Shown in pieces: positions 53,289-59,853 of a DNA stretch of 59,853 nucleotides; position 1 is the first letter of the stretch; the number at the start of each line of letters is the position of its first letter. The DNA is from Bacteroidia bacterium (GTDB taxonomy: Bacteria; Bacteroidota; Bacteroidia; CAIKAF01). A model generated the notes under the pieces. That model was given only the letters and a program-made list of their open reading frames with translations, did no database searches and had not been told where the DNA came from. The stretch spans positions 1 through 59,853 of the forward strand of contig JACVCJ010000007.1 of the NCBI GenBank assembly GCA_016742095.1, read 5' to 3'. The translations under genes and the position numbers were made by a program.

Positions 53289-54011
53289 ATGAGTAGTGTA
53301 AAGCCATATTACAGCAACAAGACCAAGAAGGAAGAAGTAGCGGACATGTTCGACAACATTTCGCCTAAATACGATTTCCTGAACCACTTTCTTTCCCTGG
53401 GGATCGATATTTCCTGGCGGAAAAAAGCCGTGAAAATGGTGCTGGACTCCGGTGCGCAGAATGTACTGGACGTGGCTACCGGAACGGCCGACCTGGCCAT
53501 TATGATGGCTAAGAAAGGCTGCAAAAAAGTAACCGGCAGCGATATTTCGGAAGGAATGCTGGCCATAGGCCGCGAAAAAGTGACCAGAGAAGGCCTGGAC
53601 GGCGTGGTGACCCTGCAGAGCGGCGACGGGGAGAACCTGCCCTTCCCCGACAATACCTTTGACGCCATTACCGTTTCCTTCGGCATACGCAACTTCGAGA
53701 ACGTGGCCAAAGGCCTGCAGGAAATGAACCGCGTACTGAAAAAGGACGGAACCCTGTTCGTGCTGGAATTTTCGAACCCGAAAAAATTCCCGGGGAAACA
53801 GTTTTACCAGTTACACTTTAAATTTATACTGCCGTTCTGGGGCCGCATCTTTTCCAAAGACACCCGGGCCTACACCTACCTGCCGGAGAGCGTAAAAGCA
53901 TTCCCGGACGGACAGGCTTTCCTGGACCTGATGACACAGAACGGGTTCCGCACGGCAAAACAACGTACCCTGTCACTGGGTGTGGCGAGCATTTATTCCG
54001 CAAAAAAATAA
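53289..54011 (+). CDS. ubiE: Demethylmenaquinone methyltransferase UbiE/MenG
   Basis: 240 residues. Signatures are FDNISPKYDFLNHFLSLGID, VLDVATGTADLAI (SAM motif I), SGDGENLPFPDNTFDAITVS, FGIRNF and VLEFSNPKKFPG. It adds the final methyl group to demethylmenaquinone. It completes, at a distance, the menF-menD-menB genes at 20545-24118. It is followed 32 bp later by the PorT-like gene, a pairing seen in other Bacteroidota. Confidence 0.95.
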   Translation: MSSVKPYYSNKTKKEEVADMFDNISPKYDFLNHFLSLGIDISWRKKAVKMVLDSGAQNVLDVATGTADLAIMMAKKGCKKVTGSDISEGMLAIGREKVTREGLDGVVTLQSGDGENLPFPDNTFDAITVSFGIRNFENVAKGLQEMNRVLKKDGTLFVLEFSNPKKFPGKQFYQLHFKFILPFWGRIFSKDTRAYTYLPESVKAFPDGQAFLDLMTQNGFRTAKQRTLSLGVASIYSAKK

Positions 54012-54043
54012 AATACGTTCCCCCGCGTTCTATTATCAGCATT

Positions 54044-54775
54044 TTGAAAAACAAAACCATACATATACTCCTGCTGCTGCTGTTCATCGCCGGCCAGGCA
54101 TACGATGCCTCCGCACAGATACAGACGCGTCCCTGGACCCTGGCCAAGCTCGACCGTAAAAAGATCTATTTCGGGTTCCATATCGGGTTCAATACCATGA
54201 ACCTGGGGATACGGCCCAAGGGCGATCCGGCGGCCATGGGCTCTATTTATTCCATAGAAAGTAAGGCGGGCAGCGGTTTCAGCATGGGTGTACTCGGAAA
54301 CCTGCGCCTGCACGAGTACGTAGCCTTCCGTTTTGTGCCGTCGCTCTCTTTCGGCGGCCGTACGCTCATCTATACCGAAAAGGAACCGAACGAGACCAAG
54401 TTCCGCACCACGCGCAAAACCGTGGAGAGTACCCTGCTGGAATTCCCTTTCCTGTTCCGTCTGAAATCGGCACGCCTCAACGACGTACGTTTTTACCTGG
54501 AAACGGGTTTCAAGTACAGCTTCGACCTTTCGTCCAAAGCCGGCACCGACGACGGCGGCGACAACCTGGTAAAACTGAAGAAACACCAGTTCACCTACGA
54601 ACTGGGTACCGGCATCGATTTTTACCTGAAGTACTTTAAGTTCACCCCTTCCGTGCGTGTGGGCTGGGGTGTGAACAATGCCCTGTACAGCGAGGGACAT
54701 ATGTATTCTGCCGCACTCGACCGCGTGTATACGCGCACCATCCTGTTTGCCTTTTATTTCGAGGGATCTTTATAG
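54044..54775 (+). CDS. porT: PorT-like outer membrane beta-barrel protein (type IX secretion)
   Basis: 243 residues with a TTG start at 54044, which gives a signal peptide (ILLLLLFIAGQAYDASAQ). The mature part is an eight-strand-type barrel: FGFHIGFNTMNLGI, VLGNLRLHEYVAFRFVPSLS and LEFPFLFRLKS. Its position right after ubiE and its family pattern fit PorT, needed for T9SS assembly. A generic porin-family protein cannot be excluded. It overlaps the convergent kinase gene by 6 bp. Confidence 0.82.
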   Translation: MKNKTIHILLLLLFIAGQAYDASAQIQTRPWTLAKLDRKKIYFGFHIGFNTMNLGIRPKGDPAAMGSIYSIESKAGSGFSMGVLGNLRLHEYVAFRFVPSLSFGGRTLIYTEKEPNETKFRTTRKTVESTLLEFPFLFRLKSARLNDVRFYLETGFKYSFDLSSKAGTDDGGDNLVKLKKHQFTYELGTGIDFYLKYFKFTPSVRVGWGVNNALYSEGHMYSAALDRVYTRTILFAFYFEGSL

Positions 54776-55297
54776 GCCCGTTTTATGGCGCACAGCCGCC
54801 AGGGCGTTCTGCAGGCGTTCTTCGCCACTGCCGCTGATCAGTACGTAGTTACGTCCGGCCGTTTCCAGCGACCTTTTGTACCATTCCAGCAGTTCGCCGC
54901 GCTTTTCCGGGTGTTCGCGCAGGGGATCGTAACTCCAGGGCAGATCGGCATCGCAGAGCAGGTACAGATCGAAGTCCTGCCGTGCATACAGGTCGAGGAT
55001 AAAAGGCGAGCAATGCCCGAAACAGAACTCACTCCATACCTTCATTACCGTCATCTCCGTGTCCGCGATGAGTATACGCGGTTCTGAGGCCAGTGCATCC
55101 TGTATGCTCTGCCATTGTCCGGCAGCGATGGTATCCAGGGTTTTACATGTATACGAAGGGCCATATTTTTCCAGGTAGATGCGGGAATACTCCGGTACCC
55201 ACACGGAGCCCTCCAGGACCGCCTGCAGGGCCAGGCTCAGGTCTGACTTACCCGTACTTTCGGGGCCGGTCACCGCTATTTTCCAGGTCTTATGCAT
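54770..55297 (-). CDS. NadR-type ribosylnicotinamide kinase (AAA ATPase fold)
   Basis: 175 residues. P loop VTGPESTGKSDLSLAL at residues 9-24, EYSRIYLEKYGP, ILIADTEMTVMKVWSEF and the LCDADLPWSYDPLREHP segment match the C-terminal kinase domain of NadR. It lacks the NMN adenylyltransferase and DNA-binding parts. It phosphorylates nicotinamide riboside on entry, which fits the upstream pnuC gene (8-bp overlap). Confidence 0.88.
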   Translation of the reverse strand: MHKTWKIAVTGPESTGKSDLSLALQAVLEGSVWVPEYSRIYLEKYGPSYTCKTLDTIAAGQWQSIQDALASEPRILIADTEMTVMKVWSEFCFGHCSPFILDLYARQDFDLYLLCDADLPWSYDPLREHPEKRGELLEWYKRSLETAGRNYVLISGSGEERLQNALAAVRHKTGL

Positions 55298-55880
55298 GTT
55301 TCATACGGTATAAACGATGCCAGTGCCAGAGTCCGTATATGGCCACCACGGCGTAGATGAACAAGAGAATACTTTCGAAATACAGGTCTTTTTTCCAGTA
55401 CAGGCAGGTAGCCATAAAATCGGCCAGGATCCAGTACCACCAGTTCTGGATGACCTTACGGGCCGAAAGCCAGGTGGCCGTGATACTGAGGGTACCCACC
55501 AGCGCGTCCGGATAGGGATATACCGAATCGGTAAAGGTATGCAGGCCCCAGCCGATAACGGCGGCCGATGCGGCACAGAGCACAAAAAGCCCCAGCAGCA
55601 ACAGGATATTGCGTTCATTCCGAACGGGCGCTTCTCCGTTGTCGCGACCCCACCAGAGCCAGCCCCAGAAGGCCATGATCACGTAATACACGTTCAGCAG
55701 GGCGTCCACATAAAAACGGGCTTCGGTCAATGTATATACCAATATGCCGCAGCTCAGCGCGCCGAATATCCAGCAGATGCGTTTGCGCAGGGCCGAAAGT
55801 ATGATAAAGATGGTGCCGCTGACCAGGGCCGTGAGTCCCAGCCATTCCATCAGGCCGAATGCGGCAATGTCCCAGCTCAT
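55290..55880 (-). CDS. pnuC: Nicotinamide riboside transporter PnuC
   Basis: 196 residues with about six or seven membrane helices. The marks are MNVYYVIMAFWGWLWW-like Trp-rich helices, NWWYWILADFMATCLYWKKD and SILLFIYAVVAIYGLWHWHR. It takes up nicotinamide riboside by facilitated diffusion driven by its phosphorylation. It overlaps the kinase gene downstream and the GGGP synthase gene upstream (4 bp). Confidence 0.93.
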   Translation of the reverse strand: MSWDIAAFGLMEWLGLTALVSGTIFIILSALRKRICWIFGALSCGILVYTLTEARFYVDALLNVYYVIMAFWGWLWWGRDNGEAPVRNERNILLLLGLFVLCAASAAVIGWGLHTFTDSVYPYPDALVGTLSITATWLSARKVIQNWWYWILADFMATCLYWKKDLYFESILLFIYAVVAIYGLWHWHRLYRMKHA

Positions 55881-56632
55881 GCGTTATTTTTTACGGAAGC
55901 GCGGCACATGGCTTCCAGGTGTGCGTCTTCCTCTTCTTCCATTACGTTGCCGATGACCACAAGATCGGCGCCGGCCTGTACCGCTGCGGCGCATTGCTGC
56001 GGCGTACGTATGCCTCCGCCTACCCACAGGGGCACCTGTATGTATTCTTTTACGGCGCGTATCATGGTGGGCGGTACCGGGTTCAGGGCTCCGCTGCCGG
56101 CTTCCAGGTATACCTGTTTTAAGCCCAGCATTTCCGAAGCCAGGGCGGTGGCTACGGCCAGGTCGTTCTTGGCGGCGGGTACAGGCAGGGTCTGGCTCAT
56201 GTACTGTACCGATGTAAGGCGGCCGCCATCTACCAGGATATAGGCCGTGGAAAGGATCTCCAGACCGCTTTTATGCAGCCAGGGAGCTGCTTCTACGTGT
56301 TTACCGATGAGCAGGTCGGCATTGCGGCCCGATACCAGTGAAAGCAGCATCAGTCCGTCGGCGGCAGCGTGCAGTTGCAGACCACTTCCGGGGAATATGA
56401 GCACCGGCAGGCTGCAGGCTTTTTTCAGGGCCGAAATAAACAGGCCCAGCGTTTCCTGCAACAACATGCTGGAACCTAGCAGCAGGGCTGCTCCGCCGTT
56501 CTTTTCGAGCAGGAAGGCCAGGCGGGCGGCGCGTTCCGGCGATATTTTGTCAGGATCGAGCAGCAGCACCAGGCGGGCAGCATCTGCCGGACGTGTGCGC
56601 AACTTTTCGTATATAGTTCCCGTTTGTGGCAT
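55877..56632 (-). CDS. Geranylgeranylglyceryl phosphate synthase (GGGPS/PcrB family, group II)
   Basis: 251 residues from the ATG at 56632; the upstream in-frame part overlaps the monooxygenase gene and was rejected. It is a TIM barrel with LVLLLDPDKISPERAARLA, the product-binding LEAGSGA and PLWVGGGIRTPQQC phosphate loops. Family members in bacteria join a polyprenyl group to glycerol 1-phosphate; chain length and final product in Bacteroidota are uncertain. It lies between pnuC and the small monooxygenase gene. Confidence 0.9.
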   Translation of the reverse strand: MPQTGTIYEKLRTRPADAARLVLLLDPDKISPERAARLAFLLEKNGGAALLLGSSMLLQETLGLFISALKKACSLPVLIFPGSGLQLHAAADGLMLLSLVSGRNADLLIGKHVEAAPWLHKSGLEILSTAYILVDGGRLTSVQYMSQTLPVPAAKNDLAVATALASEMLGLKQVYLEAGSGALNPVPPTMIRAVKEYIQVPLWVGGGIRTPQQCAAAVQAGADLVVIGNVMEEEEDAHLEAMCRASVKNNA

Positions 56633-56633
56633 A

Positions 56634-56915
56634 TCAGAGGTTTTCGAGGCTGAAGGCCTGTGGTTTACCGGAGAACAGGGTTTTGGTATAGGCCCAGGTC
56701 TCCTTAAAAAATTCCGTTTCGCGGTAGGCGTCCAGGGCTTCCATGCCGGTCCAGAGGCTGTGTGTATAAAAAACATTCCCGGCCGAGGCATCACGGTACA
56801 GTTCCACGCCCGAACAGCCGGGCATGGCCGCGATCACCGGGCGGCTTTTTTCAAAGAAAGCGATAAATGCCGGTACTTCTTCCGGCTTAAATTCCATGCG
56901 TACTATCCGAATCAT
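56634..56915 (-). CDS. Antibiotic biosynthesis monooxygenase (ABM)-domain protein
   Basis: 93 residues with the ferredoxin-like dimer fold of this family: VRMEFKPEEVPAFIAFFEKS, CSGVELYRDAS and THSLWTGMEALDAYRETEFF. Members act on quinols or reactive small molecules without cofactor. Its start overlaps the end of the SAM hydrolase gene by 29 bp. The ATG is clear; function is only a family guess. Confidence 0.8.
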   Translation of the reverse strand: MIRIVRMEFKPEEVPAFIAFFEKSRPVIAAMPGCSGVELYRDASAGNVFYTHSLWTGMEALDAYRETEFFKETWAYTKTLFSGKPQAFSLENL

Positions 56916-57702
56916 CCTGGATTAAAATTTTGATCACATCGCCTACCTTCAGTCCCAGCAGCTGCTGCGCCGAACCCTCGCGGATGGCCAGTTCGAGCAG
57001 GCCGGAAGAATTGAACAGGGCCACCACGTCGCCGGGCGGGACCGAATTGTAGGCTTTACTTATTTTTCGTATATTATACATGCGCCGCCGCATTTCAATG
57101 GTAAAACCACGTTCTTTCACGGCTGCGGCAAAGTCGTTCTTCGATATATTGGTGATGGCATTACCGAAATGATCGCTGTGGATCACGTTGCCGCTGATCA
57201 CATTTTCGCTGTAACCGGCCGCAAAAGCGATCTGTTCGTATATGCGTAAAAGCGGCGTACCCAGGTCAGACAACTGTGCCCCGGAGGCCAGCATCAAAGC
57301 GGCACGGGCAAAGATATCGCGCAGTTGCAGGGTACTTTGCTGGGCATCGGCGCCATATACGGCACTCAGGTTTACGGCGCCCTGTATCTCGCGCCCGGCA
57401 AAGGCCATAGAAAACAGGCCGTTGTCGGTACCGATAAAATACTGATCGTCGACCTTAAAGGCTGCGTAACTTTTTTCAAAATCCATGGGAGCGGCCACAG
57501 ACACCAGGTGTATCGTGCCTTTGGGAAAATGCGGGAAGCTTTCCTTCAGCACAAAACTGCCTTCGAGTATATTGTTCATCTGTACCTGGTGGGTTATGTC
57601 CACCAGTTGTACGCCGGGCAGCTGCGAAAGCAGGAATCCCTTTACCGAGGCCACATAGTGGTCTTTGGTACCCAAATCGGTAAGGAATGTGATCACGCCC
57701 AT
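56887..57702 (-). CDS. SAM hydroxide adenosyltransferase-like protein (DUF62)
   Basis: 271 residues. The N terminus FLTDLGTKDHYVASVKGFLL and the VISGNVIHSDHFGNAITNIS segment are the fluorinase/SAM hydrolase-family signatures, with the Asp, His and Arg residues used to activate water. The long chloride-binding insert of fluorinases is not present. It splits SAM to adenosine and methionine. It is the first gene of the five-gene run to 54770. Confidence 0.9.
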   Translation of the reverse strand: MGVITFLTDLGTKDHYVASVKGFLLSQLPGVQLVDITHQVQMNNILEGSFVLKESFPHFPKGTIHLVSVAAPMDFEKSYAAFKVDDQYFIGTDNGLFSMAFAGREIQGAVNLSAVYGADAQQSTLQLRDIFARAALMLASGAQLSDLGTPLLRIYEQIAFAAGYSENVISGNVIHSDHFGNAITNISKNDFAAAVKERGFTIEMRRRMYNIRKISKAYNSVPPGDVVALFNSSGLLELAIREGSAQQLLGLKVGDVIKILIQDDSDSTHGI

Positions 57703-57754
57703 TAAATTATGTATTTTTGAATGTTTACTAAACTAAGTTTTTATTTACTTTGCG

Positions 57755-57785
57755 CAAAGCTAAGTGAAACAAATTAGAATTCAAT
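57755..57785 (-). promoter_or_regulatory. Promoter of the SAM hydrolase-to-NadR-kinase run
   Basis: On the minus strand TAGCTTTG (57755-57762) matches TAnnTTTG, with ATTG about 19 bp upstream (57782-57785) as a -33 element. The element lies within the perfect palindrome CTTTGCGCAAAG (57749-57760), facing a -7-like element for phoH. Confidence 0.55.
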
Positions 57786-57803
57786 TTTAAAAAGCGGTCA
57801 ATT

Positions 57804-58778
57804 TTGAGCGAAAAAATCATAGTTATTGATTCTGTAAATCCCGTTGATTTCTTTGGTGCGGGCAACAAATACCTGAAAGTACTGAAAGATCTTTTCCCCA
57901 AGCTGCGTATCGTGGACCGGGGCGCGGAGCTGCGTATCTTCGGGGAACCGACGGAGATCGATACGTTCAGGGACACGCTTATGCGCATCATGCGCCATTA
58001 CGAACGTTTCGGCAGCCTGGACGAAGAGGTGATCCACCATGTGGCCCGTCAGCAGCAACAGGCCGAACCGGAAGACGAAACCGAAGATGAGAACGACTTT
58101 GAGGCCCAGCATGTAATACTGGTGGGTAACGACGGACTGCTGGTAAAGGCACGTACCGAAAACCAGCAGAAACTGGTTAAAGTATTCCAGCAGAACGATA
58201 TGATCTTTGCCCTGGGGCCCAGCGGTACGGGTAAGACCTACACAGCCGTGGCCCTGGCCGTAAAAGCACTCAAGAACAAGGAGATACGCCGCATCATACT
58301 GACGCGCCCGGCCGTGGAAGCCGGTGAGAACCTGGGATTCCTGCCCGGGGACCTGAAAGAGAAACTGGACCCCTACCTGCAGCCCCTGTTCGACGCCCTG
58401 CGCGATATGATCCCGCCCGAAAAACTGAAGACCTATATGGAATCGGGCATCATCCAGATAGCGCCCCTGGCTTACATGCGCGGCCGCACGCTCGATAACG
58501 CCTACGTGATCCTCGACGAGGCCCAGAACGCCACCCGCAACCAGATGAAGATGTTCCTGACGCGTATGGGACAGACCGCCAAATTTGTGATCACCGGCGA
58601 TATGTCACAGGTAGACCTTCCGCGCAACCAGCAAAGCGGCCTGCAGGAGGCCTACTCCATCCTGAAGAACGTAAAAGGTATCGGCATGGTAGAGTTCGAC
58701 AAGAGCGACGTGATCCGCCACAAACTGGTACGCAAAGTACTGGAAGCTTACGAAAAAATAGAAAGTAAAAACTCATAG
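57804..58778 (+). CDS. phoH: PhoH-family ATPase/RNA-binding protein (TTG start)
   Basis: 324 residues, start TTG at 57804. A KH-like N-terminal region is followed by Walker A GPSGTGKTYTAVAL, RPAVEAGENLGFLPGDLKEK, the Walker B-like YVILDEAQNAT and TRMGQTAKFVITGDMSQVDL. It acts as a nucleotide-binding protein linked to RNA metabolism. purC follows after 12 bp, so they may share a transcript. Confidence 0.95.
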   Translation: MSEKIIVIDSVNPVDFFGAGNKYLKVLKDLFPKLRIVDRGAELRIFGEPTEIDTFRDTLMRIMRHYERFGSLDEEVIHHVARQQQQAEPEDETEDENDFEAQHVILVGNDGLLVKARTENQQKLVKVFQQNDMIFALGPSGTGKTYTAVALAVKALKNKEIRRIILTRPAVEAGENLGFLPGDLKEKLDPYLQPLFDALRDMIPPEKLKTYMESGIIQIAPLAYMRGRTLDNAYVILDEAQNATRNQMKMFLTRMGQTAKFVITGDMSQVDLPRNQQSGLQEAYSILKNVKGIGMVEFDKSDVIRHKLVRKVLEAYEKIESKNS

Positions 58779-58790
58779 ATATCCACTGCA

Positions 58791-59735
58791 ATGGCCATTT
58801 CAGGAACCGATTTTCATTTCCCGGGACAGATAAGCAAATACAACGGTAAAGTACGCGACGTTTACAATATTCAGAATAAATACCTGGTGATGGTCGCTTC
58901 CGACCGTATCTCGGCGTTCGACCATATACTGCCGCGCCCCATACCCAACAAGGGACGTGTGCTCAACGGCGTGGCCTATACCTTTATGAAAGCCACCGAA
59001 CATCTGGTGCCCAACTGGCTCATCGGGCTGCCCCACCCCAATGTTACGGTGGGCCGCCTGTGCGAACCCTTTAAAATTGAAATGGTGATCCGCGGTTACC
59101 TGGCCGGCCATGCCTGGCGCGAGTACAAAAGCGGCAAACGCGTGCTCTGCGGCGTGCCTATGCCCGATGGCATGAAAGAGAACGACCGTTTCCCCGAGCC
59201 CATCATTACCCCGGCCACCAAAGCCGAAGAAGGCCACGACCTCGATATCTCGAAAGAAGACATCATCGCCCAGGGCATCGTTTCTGCAGAAGACTACGCC
59301 GTACTGGAAAAATATACCCGCGCCCTGTTCGATTTCGGTACAAAATACGCCGCCGAAAAAGGCCTGATCCTGGTGGACACCAAGTACGAATTCGGGAAGG
59401 CCGACGGACAGATCTACCTCATCGACGAGATCCACACGCCCGACAGCTCCCGCTATTTCTATGCCGATACCTACCAGGCCAACCAGGACGCCGGATTGCC
59501 CCAGAAACAGCTTTCGAAGGAATTTGTGCGCGAATGGCTCATGGAGAACGGGTTCCAGGGACTGGACGGACAGCAGATGCCCGCAATGCCCGACGATTTT
59601 GTACAGACCGTAAGCGAGCGCTATATTCACCTGTACGAAAAGATCACCGGCAAAACCTTCGAGCGGGAGAGCGATACCGATCCAAAACCCGCCATGGAAA
59701 AGGCCGTGCTGCAAATGCTGGAAACCCTGTCTTAA
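58791..59735 (+). CDS. purC: Phosphoribosylaminoimidazole-succinocarboxamide synthase PurC
   Basis: 314 residues, the longer (eukaryote-like/Bacteroidota) form. [20 protein letters not shown] and [12 protein letters not shown] open the ATP-grasp domain; [20 protein letters not shown] and [17 protein letters not shown] are further signatures. It adds aspartate to CAIR in purine synthesis. Confidence 0.97.
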   Translation: MAISGTDFHFPGQISKYNGKVRDVYNIQNKYLVMVASDRISAFDHILPRPIPNKGRVLNGVAYTFMKATEHLVPNWLIGLPHPNVTVGRLCEPFKIEMVIRGYLAGHAWREYKSGKRVLCGVPMPDGMKENDRFPEPIITPATKAEEGHDLDISKEDIIAQGIVSAEDYAVLEKYTRALFDFGTKYAAEKGLILVDTKYEFGKADGQIYLIDEIHTPDSSRYFYADTYQANQDAGLPQKQLSKEFVREWLMENGFQGLDGQQMPAMPDDFVQTVSERYIHLYEKITGKTFERESDTDPKPAMEKAVLQMLETLS

Positions 59736-59743
59736 AATAAGCG

Positions 59744-59765
59744 GGCCACAGGCCGTCTTTTTTTG
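59744..59765 (+). terminator. Weak terminator after purC
   Basis: GGCC-aca-GGCC with a T-run of seven follows the purC stop. The stem is short, so efficiency is uncertain. Confidence 0.5.
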
Positions 59766-59810
59766 TCGTCGATTTCGGGCCCTTCGTCCAATTCACATTT
59801 TTTTTAGCGT

Positions 59811-59848
59811 CTATACAAAACGTTTTTGCGAAATTTACGTTTGTATAG
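59811..59848. promoter_or_regulatory. Inverted repeat with overlapping -7 element at the right edge
   Basis: CTATACAAAACG (59811-59822) and CGTTTGTATAG (59838-59848) form an inverted repeat with one extra base and a 15-base spacer. TACGTTTG (59836-59843) inside the right arm fits the -7 consensus, so a gene that starts beyond the window edge may be under repressor control. Confidence 0.4.
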
Positions 59849-59853
59849 TAGTT

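Overview
This window is chromosomal DNA from a member of the Bacteroidota, most likely a Chitinophagia/Saprospiria-like or related gliding/T9SS lineage. The evidence is a type IX secretion marker (PorT-like protein next to UbiE), a large secreted Asp-box protein with a C-terminal type A sorting domain, a menaquinone-only quinone pathway, Bacteroidota-specific families (DUF5686, BT_3928-like DoxX protein, Smr protein with an extra N-terminal domain) and several TAnnTTTG-type -7 promoter elements. Genes are densely packed with many 1-40 bp overlaps. No rRNA, tRNA, CRISPR array or intact transposase was seen.

Layout. 1-390: 5' part of a tRNA 2-selenouridine synthase gene (cut by the window edge). 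710-6030: two histidine kinase/response regulator pairs pointing at each other; the second pair is the end of a four-gene overlapping operon that begins with a lipoprotein and a multi-pass membrane protein. 6203-7441: a small probable genomic island at the 3' end of mnmE, flanked by two near-identical copies of the last codons of mnmE and holding a Fic-family gene and a frameshifted gene remnant. 7421-12110: mnmE, a DUF4395 membrane protein, an SPFH + ribbon-helix-helix gene pair with a palindromic upstream site, and a fulvocin C-like cysteine-rich lipoprotein with a membrane thioredoxin partner. 12262-20468: msrA, two rhomboid genes in tandem (the second lacks the catalytic His), a CoA-type Nudix hydrolase, a zinc peptidase-like protein, the T9SS cargo protein and an S4-domain protein. 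20545-24118: menF-menD-menB. 24181-30702: a double-OmpA-like protein, deoxynucleoside kinase, a GH3-family protein, SppA and an ECF sigma factor. 30797-33239: a CarH/LitR-type B12-binding MerR regulator, a TACA-repeat-rich spacer, and metK. 33343-46856: mixed housekeeping (TPMT-like methyltransferase, rlmD, ornithine aminotransferase, a GT-C glycosyltransferase, TcdA, TatD, phosphohexomutase, Smr protein). 46859-59735: rhodanese, RidA, DUF5686 protein, heptose kinase-like rfaE1, trkH, ubiE, porT, a nicotinamide riboside uptake/kinase pair (pnuC + NadR-type kinase), GGGP synthase, a small monooxygenase, a SAM hydrolase-like protein, phoH and purC.

How parts fit together. MenF, MenD and MenB with the distant UbiE/MenG cover entry, middle and last steps of menaquinone synthesis. 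MnmE, MnmH, TcdA and RlmD are RNA modification enzymes, two of them acting on the tRNA wobble uridine. PorT and the sorting-domain protein are both sides of T9SS. PnuC and the NadR-type kinase form a complete nicotinamide riboside salvage step. The most unusual parts are the mnmE-end island, the fulvocin-like/thioredoxin pair, the active/inactive rhomboid tandem and the CarH-like regulator with its repeat-containing spacer next to an ECF sigma gene.
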